Assembly (NCBI GenBank): GCA_012959605.1
Contig: DUCU01000128.1
Coordinates: 417-57,062, forward strand
Reading direction: 5' to 3'
From: Dehalococcoidia bacterium
Lineage (GTDB): Bacteria; Chloroflexota; Dehalococcoidia; Lucifugimonadales; UBA3495
Length of the DNA stretch: 56,646 nucleotides
Below are positions 15,596-24,843 of this stretch, piece after piece; the first letter of the stretch is position 1; every line of letters starts with the position of its first letter. The translations under genes and the position numbers were made by a program. The notes under the pieces were generated by a model. The model did not search any database. It saw nothing but the letters and a program-made list of their open reading frames with translations, and was not told the origin of the DNA.

Positions 15596-16498
15596 ATGGC
15601 ATCTGAACGACGAGAAGGGATGGACCATCCGCACCACGCTTGGTCCCCCATAACCACCCGAGGCAAACTTAGCTGGCCCAATAACGCCAAGATTGCCCTC
15701 TGCGTGATAATCACCCTGGAACATACTGAATGGGAGCAACTGGAAGGCAGCTACAGCGCTGACCAAGCCGGGGGACTGGGCGTGAGACCGTTCCCAGACT
15801 ACCCTCGCTTCTCCCACCGGGAGTACGGCCACCGCGTTGGCATCTTCCGAGTGTTGGACACCCTGGAGCGCCTGGGCATCAAGGCCACGGTCGCCATGGA
15901 CACTCAGACGGCTGAGGGCTACCCCTTCTTGGTGAAACACTGCCAAGACCGGGGCTGCGAGATTATCGCTCACGGCGTCTCTGGCTCCCAGATGATCACC
16001 GGCAACATGTCCGTAGAGGAAGAAACGGTGTTCATCCGTTCCTCAAGGGACAAGATGCAGGCGGCCACCGGCAATGTTCCCAGAGGATGGCACGGGACCG
16101 ACTATGGTGAGTCGAACCGGACTCCGGACCTGCTGCGGCAGGCTGGCTTTGACTACGTAACCGACTGGGTAAATGACGAGCAACCCTACCCCATGCGGGA
16201 CGGACTAACTGCCCTTCCAACTATGCTGGAGATGGATGACCTGTTTACCTTGTCGCAGCGCCGTGTGACCATTGACCGGTTCGCCCAATCAGTAACCGAT
16301 GCATTTGACACGATGTACCGGGAATCCGATACCTCTGGGCGTCTGCTCACAATGAACCTGCACCCGTGGTTGATCGGCCAGCCCTTTCGCATCGGTTACC
16401 TTGAAGAGGCCCTCGGACACATAATGGGTCACGACGGCGTCTGGGCAGCGACTGGTTCAGAGATTGTGGACTGGTTCAACAACAATCCGCCGGCGTAG
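15596..16498 (+). CDS. Polysaccharide-deacetylase-fold protein (PuuE-like), copy 2
   Basis: 300 aa with AGGAG before ATG 15596. It shares the layout of its upstream neighbour: LSWPNNAKIALCVIITLEHTEW, HREYGHRVGIFRVLDTLERL, EIIAHGVSGSQM, GWHGTDYGESNRTPDLLRQ and MNLHPWLIGQPFRIGYLEEA. The two proteins differ enough (visible only in blocks) to suggest separate substrates or a hetero-oligomer. Neither has a signal peptide, so both act in the cytosol. Confidence 0.8.
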   Translation: MASERREGMDHPHHAWSPITTRGKLSWPNNAKIALCVIITLEHTEWEQLEGSYSADQAGGLGVRPFPDYPRFSHREYGHRVGIFRVLDTLERLGIKATVAMDTQTAEGYPFLVKHCQDRGCEIIAHGVSGSQMITGNMSVEEETVFIRSSRDKMQAATGNVPRGWHGTDYGESNRTPDLLRQAGFDYVTDWVNDEQPYPMRDGLTALPTMLEMDDLFTLSQRRVTIDRFAQSVTDAFDTMYRESDTSGRLLTMNLHPWLIGQPFRIGYLEEALGHIMGHDGVWAATGSEIVDWFNNNPPA

Positions 16499-16528
16499 CG
16501 GTCAATCACATTCCATGACTAAAAACCA

Positions 16529-16898
16529 ATGGCAAATGTTTATTTAGATAGGCTATCGGCGTTCCTGACAAAAATTCCAGGTGTACCCGGCGACGTCCAC
16601 CTAGAGTGCAAACATCTCTTTGGTGGCGCTGCTGCTCTTTGCAGAAGGTCGCATCTGTATGTCACTAACTCCTATGGGATTGGCGCTGAGACTCCCGCCC
16701 GAAACAAAAGAACGTCTGTTGGCGGTTAGTCAGGCAGAACCGTTAAGATATTTCCCTAATAGTCCGATTAAAAAGGATTACGCACTGTTTCCTGGCGGGG
16801 CAGTCGAAAGTGATGAAACATTCGACTAGTTGACATTAGAAAGCATCCAATATGCCCTAAGTTTGCCAAAACCTAAATCAAAGCTGCAAGCGCGTTAA
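16529..16898 (+). pseudogene. TfoX/Sxy N-terminal-domain protein, broken
   Basis: The first frame reads LSAFLTKIPGVPGDVHLECKHLFGGAAAL, then a frameshift near 16637 moves homology to LFAEGRICMSLTPMGLALRLPPETKERLL and RYFPNSPIKKDYALFPGGAVESDE. A TAG at 16827 interrupts it before LTLESIQYALSLPKPK, which ends at TAA 16896. The order and spacing match the small TfoX N-terminal domain family (about 110 aa). At least one frameshift and one stop make it non-functional. Confidence 0.7.
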
Positions 16899-16983
16899 AA
16901 CTATCCAGATACATCATTTCAAAAGGCCTTGGCTATGCTGTGTTGGTGAGCCCGCACTCACGCGTAGCCATAGCTAAAATCTC

Positions 16984-17012
16984 TTGACACCAAAATCTAG
17001 TTGTGATATTTT
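16984..17012 (+). promoter_or_regulatory. Promoter of the alternative complex III cluster
   Basis: TTGACA (16984-16989), a 17-bp spacer and TATTTT (17007-17012) form a near-consensus sigma-70-type promoter. Transcription would begin near 17020, giving a leader of about 85 nt before the first gene at 17106. Confidence 0.65.
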
Positions 17013-17105
17013 TCACCTGACCTCTAAGTAGGGGTATTTTTACGCGCGGCTCCCTTCGTGGGAATGCCTGTAAGAATGGCGATATAAGACAACCAACGAG
17101 AATCC

Positions 17106-17402
17106 ATGTTCGACGACCCTAAAGCATTAAATAGCACCGATTGGCAAAACATCCACATGTTCTTGCAATGGTTCTGGATTTATCTCCCTATTGTCCTGAC
17201 ATTTGGCGTCACCTTGCTAACAGCCCACGCTCTGATTCCCTCGTTAATCATCACTGGCCACCTCCCGGAGTCGGCTCACAAGGTCCGTGTCCCGATGACA
17301 GGGTTCGCCGCTCTTGTCTTTGCGGCCGGTGTGGTTATCTTGATTCTTGCCATCAACGCTCAGTTAGATGTTCAGAACATTTGGCCCAGGGTTTTTGTCT
17401 AA
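17106..17402 (+). CDS. Small membrane protein at head of the complex III operon
   Basis: 98 aa with two clear membrane helices, FLQWFWIYLPIVLTFGVTLL (about 18-45) and TGFAALVFAAGVVILILA (about 66-84). No family recognised. Its place immediately after the promoter and before the pentaheme cytochrome suggests an accessory subunit of alternative complex III, comparable in position, not sequence, to the small extra subunits found in some of these complexes. Function is inferred only from context. Confidence 0.6.
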   Translation: MFDDPKALNSTDWQNIHMFLQWFWIYLPIVLTFGVTLLTAHALIPSLIITGHLPESAHKVRVPMTGFAALVFAAGVVILILAINAQLDVQNIWPRVFV

Positions 17403-17482
17403 CCCACTCCTTAACAGCGAATTACTCATACCCAATGACTACCAATACTCCAAAGAAAACAATGAACGAAACAACTAACTAG

Positions 17483-18109
17483 ATGATGCCAAGTCGGAAA
17501 ATGCTACCGCTAATGGTTGCCGGTGGTGTTGTAACTGTAATCATGGGATTTGTCCTGGTTGTTCTTCTCATCTCCTGGTTCTCCAACCCGCCGTTTGGGC
17601 TGGGCAATGCCCCGCCCCAGCCGATAGCTTTCCCGCACACCGTTCACGTGGCCGAGAACAACATCCAGTGCGAGTTCTGCCACCGGAACGTGACCAAGGG
17701 CGAGGCTGCCACGGTGCCTGCTGTTGAAACCTGTCTCTTCTGTCATAAAGACATTGATGGTGGCAACGTCACCGCTCAGGCAGAGATTGAAAAAGTACGT
17801 ACTGCCTTTGAAACCGATACGCCTATTAACTGGGAACGGGTTCACCGTCTCCCGGATCACGTCCGCTTCATCCATGAAGCACATATCAGGTACTTCACCG
17901 ACGACGATATTCCGATTAAATACGGAATCAACGGCGAAGTATTAGCCGATACTCCAGATGTCGCCCTGACTTGCACTATCTGTCACGGCGATGTAGGCAA
18001 TAAAACAGTAGTTAAACCCAAAACCGGCCAGTCTCTAAAGATGGGAACCTGTTTGGATTGTCACAAGGACAACAACGTTCCTACAGACTGTACGGTCTGT
18101 CATAAGTAA
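17483..18109 (+). CDS. actA: Pentaheme cytochrome c subunit of alternative complex III
   Basis: 208 aa: an N-terminal membrane anchor (about 10-32), then five CxxCH heme sites at residues 63, 84, 164, 190 and 203. This is the expected count for ActA, which takes electrons from the complex on the outer face of the membrane and passes them to other cytochromes. PHTVHV and RFIHEAHIRYF supply histidines for distal ligation. It has no good Shine-Dalgarno; ATG 17486 is an alternative. It precedes the ActB genes in the usual order. Confidence 0.87.
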   Translation: MMPSRKMLPLMVAGGVVTVIMGFVLVVLLISWFSNPPFGLGNAPPQPIAFPHTVHVAENNIQCEFCHRNVTKGEAATVPAVETCLFCHKDIDGGNVTAQAEIEKVRTAFETDTPINWERVHRLPDHVRFIHEAHIRYFTDDDIPIKYGINGEVLADTPDVALTCTICHGDVGNKTVVKPKTGQSLKMGTCLDCHKDNNVPTDCTVCHK

Positions 18110-18132
18110 TGGATTGCAAGGTCAGTAGGTAG

Positions 18133-20445
18133 ATGAAACTAACCCGGCGAAATTTTCTAGCTTGGGCCGGCCTAGGCGCGGTGGGAGCCGTTGCCTGTGA
18201 GGGCTTTGGCATCAGACACGGCGAACTGGATATCCAGAGCTCTGTGCGGTTGCCAGAGGACCTAGTCCGGGGAAACGATAACTGGTACGCCAGCCTCTGT
18301 CGGACCTGTCCCTCTTGCGAGGGTATCGTCATTCGGGTCATGGAAGGCCGCGCCAAGATGATTCAAGGCAACCCCTTCTATCCGACCAACCAGGGCAAGA
18401 TTCACGCCAGATGCGAATCAGGCCTACAAGCCCTTTATCACCCTGATCGTATTTCTTCGCCCATGCGCCGCACCGGCCCTCGCGCATCTGCGGAGTTCTC
18501 GGCCATCTCCTGGCAACCAAACGCCATGGACGCCCTGCGCACCGCGTTACAAGAGCGCGGACGGTCGTCGGTGATGATAACTGAACCGCTCCGTGGGCAC
18601 ATGGCCCTCTTGGTAGACCGGTTCAGTACCGCCATCGGCGCCGAACACTTGGGCTTTGAAGCCATCGACAACAACACCTACCGAGCAGCAGTGAAGAACG
18701 TCTTCGGACAGGACTCAATGCCCGACTTTGACCTGGACAACGCCGCCTTTATTCTGTCCTTCGGCGCGGACTTTCTCTCCACCTGGGTCTCACCCACCCG
18801 TTACCTACGGGGCTACGGTGAGTTCCGGCAGGGTGACAACCGTGACCGGGGCATGTTCTATCAGATAGATTCTCGGTTTTCCATGACCGCCGCCGCCGCT
18901 GACAAATGGCTGCCCGTGCGACCCGGTTGGGAAGGTCACTTGGCCATGAGCTTGGCTCAGGTGATTATTGAAGAGAACCTCGCTGCCCCTGGAGTGAACG
19001 TTGGCTCCCTGACCGGCGGCGACGCTCAAGCATTGAACAACTTTCGGCCCGAGACAATTGCTCCCATGGCCGGACTGACCGCAGAGATGACTGGCGGCGA
19101 CCCGGTTGAGTTCCTAAAGAACTTGGCCCGCAGTTTTGCTGCCAGCCGACCTAGTATTGCTATCGGCGGCGGTTCAGCCGGCGCTTCCAGCAATGGGCTC
19201 TTCAACCTTGAAGCTATCTACGCGCTGAACTTCCTAGTTGGCAGCGTAGGAGAAGAAGGCGGAGTCAAGTTCAACCCTGGCAGCCCGTGGGACGATGTTC
19301 CCTCCACCAGCAAAGTGGGCGGCCTGGAAGACTGGGCTCGTATCACCGAGCAGATTCGCAGCGGAGAGACCAAATTGTTGCTACTGCACGGCACAGACCC
19401 CATCCACGGTCTGCCGGACTCTCTCCAACTTAGAGATGCCATCATTCAGGCTGACGACCTCATGGTTATCAGTTTCTCGCCCTTCTTGGACGATACCAGT
19501 GCACTAGCCGACCTGATTCTCCCCGACAGAGTTTCTCTGGAAGACTGGGGCGACGACATCACAGAACCGGGTCCCGGCTACCAGATGATTGGATTTCAGC
19601 AGCCAGTGGTTAACCCGCTTGGTGACCTTGATCCACTCAGCTTCCCGGATGTTCTACTGACAGTGGCACAGGAACTCGGCAAAGAGTCTCAGTTGCCTTG
19701 GGCCAACTTCAAGAGCATGCTCCGTGAAGGCTCAGACGCTTTGTTTGAGTTGAACCGTGGCTCCATTGAAGCCTCCTCAGCTGAGGAGTTCTGGAACAAC
19801 TTGCTGAAACGTGGAGGTTGGTGGGATGAACAATCCACCGGACCAAAGTCGGTCCAAGCTCCCGCTGGTCTTCTGAAGACCATCGCAGGCAAGGCTTCTA
19901 GCCCAGATTTCTCTGGAATCGGCATGGACGCCGACTCCTTCTACCTGGTCCCGTTCTCCCATAACACACTGCTAGACGGATACAACGGGCATCTGCCGTG
20001 GCTACAGGCCGCGCCGGATCCGCTGTCCACTGTTACCTGGCAGACTTGGGTGGAATTGAACGACAAGACCGCCGAGCAGTTGGATGTAAAAGAAGGGGAT
20101 ATCCTCCGTATAGAATCTTCCAAAGACTCCATCAGGGCTGTGGTCTACCCCACACCGGCCGCGCCGCCCGACGTCATTAGCGTTCCCTTTGGACAAGGCC
20201 GCCAATATGGCTCGGATTACGCCACTGACCGGCCAGGCAAAGAAAGTTCCAACGTGATGGATATCTTGGAGACCACCCGGGTCAAGGACACCGGCTCACT
20301 AGCCTGGGCTGGAACTAGGGTCAGAGTTTCTAAGACCGGAGAGAGCGTCAGTATCTCCAAACTGGAAGGCGATGTAAGGGCCATTGAGATTGGCCTGACG
20401 CCCGCTGAAGACATCATCAAGACCATTGCCCCAGAGAACGCCTAA
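18133..20445 (+). CDS. actB: Molybdopterin-type subunit of alternative complex III (ActB, N-terminal part)
   Basis: 770 aa. It starts with a Tat signal, LTRRNFLAWAGLGAVGAVA. Cysteines 56, 59, 62 and 94 (C-x2-C-x2-C-x31-C) fit the N-terminal iron-sulfur site of the CISM family. Family blocks such as LLHGTDPIHGLPD and SLEDWGDDITEPG follow, with an ADC-type C-terminal domain near 640-740. In known alternative complex III the ActB polypeptide carries this domain, without a molybdopterin cofactor, fused to an iron-sulfur domain. Here the iron-sulfur part is a separate gene at 20507. Confidence 0.87.
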   Translation: MKLTRRNFLAWAGLGAVGAVACEGFGIRHGELDIQSSVRLPEDLVRGNDNWYASLCRTCPSCEGIVIRVMEGRAKMIQGNPFYPTNQGKIHARCESGLQALYHPDRISSPMRRTGPRASAEFSAISWQPNAMDALRTALQERGRSSVMITEPLRGHMALLVDRFSTAIGAEHLGFEAIDNNTYRAAVKNVFGQDSMPDFDLDNAAFILSFGADFLSTWVSPTRYLRGYGEFRQGDNRDRGMFYQIDSRFSMTAAAADKWLPVRPGWEGHLAMSLAQVIIEENLAAPGVNVGSLTGGDAQALNNFRPETIAPMAGLTAEMTGGDPVEFLKNLARSFAASRPSIAIGGGSAGASSNGLFNLEAIYALNFLVGSVGEEGGVKFNPGSPWDDVPSTSKVGGLEDWARITEQIRSGETKLLLLHGTDPIHGLPDSLQLRDAIIQADDLMVISFSPFLDDTSALADLILPDRVSLEDWGDDITEPGPGYQMIGFQQPVVNPLGDLDPLSFPDVLLTVAQELGKESQLPWANFKSMLREGSDALFELNRGSIEASSAEEFWNNLLKRGGWWDEQSTGPKSVQAPAGLLKTIAGKASSPDFSGIGMDADSFYLVPFSHNTLLDGYNGHLPWLQAAPDPLSTVTWQTWVELNDKTAEQLDVKEGDILRIESSKDSIRAVVYPTPAAPPDVISVPFGQGRQYGSDYATDRPGKESSNVMDILETTRVKDTGSLAWAGTRVRVSKTGESVSISKLEGDVRAIEIGLTPAEDIIKTIAPENA

Positions 20446-20506
20446 CAGCGTCCGCTGGGGTAACGAAAGACCTATACCAAGAAGAGTAGATAGACAAGGT
20501 TGATCG

Positions 20507-21334
20507 ATGGTAACTAAACGAACAGAACATAAATGGGGAATGGTAGTAGATCTGGACCGGTGTACCGGTTGTCAGGCCTGTGTTGTGGCTTGTCAAGCAG
20601 AGAACAACATCCCCATCAACACCAAGGATTATTTCCAACAACGACGGGCCTACGAGTGGATCCGTATTGAACGTTACTGGGAAGGTGAATTTCCCAACGT
20701 TAAAGCAAGATTCATCCCCATCTTGTGTCAGCACTGTGAAAACGCTCCCTGCGAGCCAGTTTGCCCGGTCTTCGCCACCTACCACAATGACGAAGGTCTC
20801 AACGTACAGATCTATAACCGCTGTATCGGTACTCGGTATTGCTCCGTGAACTGCCCCTACAGCGTCCGGATGTTCAACTACTGGCAGCCCAATTGGCCGG
20901 ACCGATTCCGCAACCAATTAAACCCAGATGTAACCGTTCGTACTCGTGGAATCATGGAAAAATGCACCTTCTGCGTGCAGCGCCTCCGCCGCGGCGAGGT
21001 CAACGTAGAACGACGCGGCCTGGAGCCCCTGACCGGTGAACGTATCACTGGTGAAAAGAAGCTCAACTACCGCCAGATGAAAGAAGGCAACTACCTGCCC
21101 GCCTGTGTCCAGTCTTGCCCGACCAATGCCCTGCAATTTTCCGATCAACACGATGAGACCGGTCCGGTAAAAGAGCGCTTTGACGAGGCTAACGAGCAGA
21201 TTGAAACCCGCCACCACGGCGGACACGTTGATGAGAGTCACACCCGGGTTTACCGGTTGTTTGAAGAAGTGGGCACCAAACCCAATGTGATTTACCTGAA
21301 GAAAGTCGATTCATTCCCGTTGGAAAAGGCCTAA
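20507..21334 (+). CDS. Four-cluster iron-sulfur subunit (ActB, C-terminal part as separate protein)
   Basis: 275 aa, ferredoxin-like protein of the PsrB/NrfC/DmsB type. Cysteine groups: CTGCQACVVAC (19-29), CQHCENAPCEPVC (74-86), CIGTRYCSVNC (from 106), and CTFC with CVQSC further on, enough for four cubane-type clusters. GTRYC.VNCPY matches the iron-sulfur domain of ActB. It should carry electrons between the membrane quinol site and the heme subunits. It sits 61 nt after the molybdopterin-type subunit and 4 nt before the NrfD gene. Confidence 0.88.
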   Translation: MVTKRTEHKWGMVVDLDRCTGCQACVVACQAENNIPINTKDYFQQRRAYEWIRIERYWEGEFPNVKARFIPILCQHCENAPCEPVCPVFATYHNDEGLNVQIYNRCIGTRYCSVNCPYSVRMFNYWQPNWPDRFRNQLNPDVTVRTRGIMEKCTFCVQRLRRGEVNVERRGLEPLTGERITGEKKLNYRQMKEGNYLPACVQSCPTNALQFSDQHDETGPVKERFDEANEQIETRHHGGHVDESHTRVYRLFEEVGTKPNVIYLKKVDSFPLEKA

Positions 21335-21338
21335 ATAA

Positions 21339-22769
21339 ATGGCGGCAACCGAAGCTAAAGGTCATGGCCAGCACGCAGGCATGTGGATTTATCCAGATGC
21401 CGCGACGTTAAGCCAAGACATATCTGAAAAATCTAAAGCCACCTCCAGTGCATTTAAAACGGCCTTGGTGGTGACTGGAATCCTGTTCGTGCTGGCCGTC
21501 ATCGGCTTTATTGCCCGAGCAGCCGATGACGGATTTGATGAGATTGGCCCCTGGGGCTACTACAACGCTGTCTTCTCCATGATTTTCATGGTTACCAGCG
21601 GCGCCCCTCTGGCTGCCTGCGCCTTCCGCTTCACCAAGAGCCACTGGCGTCGACCCCTATCAAGGGTCGCTGAACTGTTCTCCATCGTAGGCATACTTAA
21701 TCTGATTATGTTCATCCCCATGATGATTTTCCTACCGTCTCTGGACAATCCGGCCGGCGTGGTTGAAGGTCAAATGGAACTCCGCAGGACCATCTGGTTC
21801 GAAGGCCCAATTGGGGCTCCTCTAGCCTGGGATTTGCTCGGAGTAGCATTCCTAGTAATTACAGCAATCGCGATTCTCTGGACCTCAGCCATGGCAGACA
21901 TGGCCGAAGCACGGAACACCGCCACTGGTTTCAAGGGCTGGCTCTACCGGAGATTGTCCGGTGGCTGGTATGGCACCAAACGACAATGGAACGTACAGAA
22001 GGCTGGCTTGGCATTGCTCGGCGCTTTCTACTTCATGACTGTTGTCTTCATGCACTTCGTATTCAGCTCCGATTACGCTCAGAGCTTGATTCCTGGATGG
22101 AAAGACTCCATCTTCCCGGTGATTTACACGGTAACCAGCTTCCAGGTTTCCCTGGGTGCTATCCTGGTAGCGCTGTTCATACTACGACGCTGGGGCGGCT
22201 ACGAAGGCTACATCGGCAAGTCGACCTTCTGGTCGGCCAGCAAGGTGTTGCTGGGAATAACCCTGCTCTGGATTTACCACATGTTCGCGTTCTTCATCAC
22301 GTTCTGGTACGGCCGGCTGGAGATTGAGCAGAACATCATCCAATACCTAATTAGCGATACTTACTCGATCGTCTTTATCCTGAACGCATTGTTCAGCTTC
22401 GTACTACCCTTCGCGGTTCTGGTCTGGAACCCCGTACGCCGCACCGACTGGGGTCCAGCTTTGGCTGGCCTGCTGGTGGTGATTGGTGGGCTCCTATTTA
22501 ACATCCGGATCTTCGTGGCGTCAGCCAACGCGGCTCCGGGAGAAAAACTATACGCATTCTTCATGGAGCACGTACCGGCGCCGGTTTATCCCGACATCTG
22601 GGACGTATTCATGGTGGTAGGCGGACTTGGCGCAGCCGTGTTCATCTATCTACTATCAACCAGGATTCTGCCGGTCCTTTCTCTCTGGGAAGTGAAGGAA
22701 GGCACCTTGTACCAGAAATGGGGCAAGCTATTCCGAGGCGAATATCAAATCTTAGGTAAGCCTGAATAA
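21339..22769 (+). CDS. actC: NrfD/PsrC-type quinol-binding membrane subunit
   Basis: 476 aa, about ten hydrophobic segments, polysulfide-reductase NrfD family. PLAACAFRFTKSHWRRPLSR is a conserved loop of the ActC group, and SSDYAQSLIPGWKDSIFPVIYT is another. It should hold the quinol site and perhaps a proton path. The C-terminus (PVLSLWEVKEG) resembles that of the next NrfD gene. It follows the iron-sulfur gene by 4 nt, as actC follows actB in known operons. Confidence 0.88.
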   Translation: MAATEAKGHGQHAGMWIYPDAATLSQDISEKSKATSSAFKTALVVTGILFVLAVIGFIARAADDGFDEIGPWGYYNAVFSMIFMVTSGAPLAACAFRFTKSHWRRPLSRVAELFSIVGILNLIMFIPMMIFLPSLDNPAGVVEGQMELRRTIWFEGPIGAPLAWDLLGVAFLVITAIAILWTSAMADMAEARNTATGFKGWLYRRLSGGWYGTKRQWNVQKAGLALLGAFYFMTVVFMHFVFSSDYAQSLIPGWKDSIFPVIYTVTSFQVSLGAILVALFILRRWGGYEGYIGKSTFWSASKVLLGITLLWIYHMFAFFITFWYGRLEIEQNIIQYLISDTYSIVFILNALFSFVLPFAVLVWNPVRRTDWGPALAGLLVVIGGLLFNIRIFVASANAAPGEKLYAFFMEHVPAPVYPDIWDVFMVVGGLGAAVFIYLLSTRILPVLSLWEVKEGTLYQKWGKLFRGEYQILGKPE

Positions 22770-22871
22770 ACAGATCACAATTTAGACATAACTCATGGAT
22801 GCCAAAGCCCGGCATCCAACCGGACACGATGTGCTCGGACACTACACAGGTAAACCGTTCAACGGAGCATC

Positions 22872-24263
22872 ATGCAGGAAGGCAAACCACTAAGTTCTAA
22901 ACAAATTAACCGGGAATTGCTCTTAACAATTCTCAATTCGCCGAAGTGGTTCTTTACGACGATTTCGCTGCTTGGCATGATCGTGCTCTTCGCCATGGGT
23001 GCCGCTGGAATCATGATCAACCAGGGCTTTGGCGTCACCGGTTTGAACCGCCCAGTGATGTGGGGATTCTTCATCACCAACTTCGTTTTCTGGATCGGTA
23101 TCAGCCATGCCGGTGTGATGCTCTCGGCCATCCTGCGTCTTTCCAAGGCAGAGTGGCGGCGTCCGGCTACCAGAGCTGCAGAGATTCTCACAGTCTTCTC
23201 TCTGATGACGGCCATGACAATGCCTTTGATTCACACCGGTCGACCGTGGCGTACGGTCTACTGGATTTACACCCTGCCCTTTGTGCCTTATGACTATGCT
23301 CGCGGCATCTGGCCCAACATCCGGACTCCCTTAGTCTGGGATCCCAGTGCTGTTTACACGTACCTAACATCGAGCATCCTCTTCGTATTGGTTGCTCTGA
23401 TTCCTGACTTCGCAGTCCTGCGTGACCGTACCACTGGTATCAGTCACCGCATCTACGGCATGCTGGCCATGGGCTGGCAGGGTAACCCCAGACAATGGAA
23501 ACTACAGGTTATCGCCGGCGTACTGCTCTCAGCACTGATTCTGCCGGTCTTCGTCTCCGTACACAGCATCGTGTCCTGGGACTTCGGAATGGCGGTCTCG
23601 GTTAAGTCTTGGCACTCAACGATTTTTGCCCCTTACTTCGTTGTTGGCGCGGTTCATTCCGGAGTTTCTGCGGTTGCTTTCGTACTGATTCTTTTGCGCT
23701 ACGTTTACGGATGGCAGAACTATATCCGTCACGAGCACATTGACGCACTTGCCCGTCTCCTTGTAGTGGTGGCCACTGGTTGGTTCTACTTCTTGGTAAT
23801 GGAAATCGTGTTCGGCTTCTACGGTCGGGAGGCAGACGAGATCGCGGTTAGGAACTTCCAGTTCATGGTTACTCCATGGAATATCTGGATGATGATATTC
23901 GTTGGAGTAACTTACTTCCTACCGGTGGGTATCTGGCTGAGCCGCTCTGCTCGCAGAAACCTCTGGATCATGTCATTAGCTTGTATCTCGGTGAACATCG
24001 GTATGTGGCTGGAGCGTTTCCTGATTATCGTACCTGGCTTGGCCCGCAAACAATTGCTGACCTTTGACTGGTACACCTACCGCCCCAGTCCAATCGAGTG
24101 GATTATCGTCGGCGGCACGTTCGCCATGGTGACCATGCTCATGCTGATAGTCGCCAGGGTTGCACCGCTAATACCGCTCTACGACATTAAAGAGGGCGAA
24201 ATACTAAGAACGGAAATAAAGATCGGCCGGGTTACGGTTCCAGCCGTCTACAGAGAAGACTAG
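22872..24263 (+). CDS. actF: Second NrfD/PsrC-type membrane subunit
   Basis: 463 aa with about ten membrane segments and the same family core as 21339-22769: ISHAGVMLSAILRLSKAEWR, HSIVSWDFGMAVSVKSWHST and PLYDIKEGE at the end. Alternative complex III has two such proteins (ActC and ActF); here both are adjacent, ahead of actD and actE rather than flanking them. The actF label rests on this pairing. If the order differs from the reference, the names of the two NrfD genes could be swapped. Confidence 0.8.
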   Translation: MQEGKPLSSKQINRELLLTILNSPKWFFTTISLLGMIVLFAMGAAGIMINQGFGVTGLNRPVMWGFFITNFVFWIGISHAGVMLSAILRLSKAEWRRPATRAAEILTVFSLMTAMTMPLIHTGRPWRTVYWIYTLPFVPYDYARGIWPNIRTPLVWDPSAVYTYLTSSILFVLVALIPDFAVLRDRTTGISHRIYGMLAMGWQGNPRQWKLQVIAGVLLSALILPVFVSVHSIVSWDFGMAVSVKSWHSTIFAPYFVVGAVHSGVSAVAFVLILLRYVYGWQNYIRHEHIDALARLLVVVATGWFYFLVMEIVFGFYGREADEIAVRNFQFMVTPWNIWMMIFVGVTYFLPVGIWLSRSARRNLWIMSLACISVNIGMWLERFLIIVPGLARKQLLTFDWYTYRPSPIEWIIVGGTFAMVTMLMLIVARVAPLIPLYDIKEGEILRTEIKIGRVTVPAVYRED

Positions 24264-24318
24264 GTCCTTGGCAAACAATGGCACCACTGTTAAATAGTAG
24301 GCATCTCGAGGAAACAGA

Positions 24319-24843
24319 ATGGCTAAATTACCGATTTTAGGGTTGTTCGAAAGCGCCGATCACGCCGCCGATGCGGGTGACGCTCTAAAGGCTGCTGGCG
24401 TTCCAATGACCGACTACGATTTTCTAACGGACGCTCCATACCCTGAGGGTGCATTCGGCGAGCGCGAAGAGAACCACCGTCTCTACATATTCCCCTTTGT
24501 TGGTGCCTTGGTCGGCCTGACAGTGGGAATCATGCTCACTGCCATGACTCAGATGGCCTACCCATTGGCACAGGGCGGTAAACCGATTCTGTCCATGCCT
24601 CCCATGGCTGTGGTGACCTACGAGAGCACAATGCTCACGGCGATCGTTTTCACAATCATCGGTATCTTGTTTGAATCCAGGCTACCCGCGTTCAAACAGG
24701 GCTTGTACGACACCCGTATCACTGAAGGTTACATCGGTGTCTTGGTCAATGTGGACGAAGATCAGCTAACCCCGACTCAGACTCTGCTCACCCAGGCCGG
24801 AGCTATTGACGTAGTTCGCAAAGACGGAGGCTCGGGGGCTTAA
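24319..24843 (+). CDS. actD: ActD subunit (DUF3341)
   Basis: 174 aa: a soluble N-terminal part (PILGLFESADHAADAGDALK), two membrane helices (about 55-80 and 103-122), and a C-terminal part ending VNVDEDQLTPTQTLLTQAGA. Length and layout match DUF3341/ActD, the small two-helix subunit of alternative complex III. GAGGAAA precedes the ATG. It overlaps the start of actE (TAATG), implying coupled translation. Confidence 0.87.
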   Translation: MAKLPILGLFESADHAADAGDALKAAGVPMTDYDFLTDAPYPEGAFGEREENHRLYIFPFVGALVGLTVGIMLTAMTQMAYPLAQGGKPILSMPPMAVVTYESTMLTAIVFTIIGILFESRLPAFKQGLYDTRITEGYIGVLVNVDEDQLTPTQTLLTQAGAIDVVRKDGGSGA

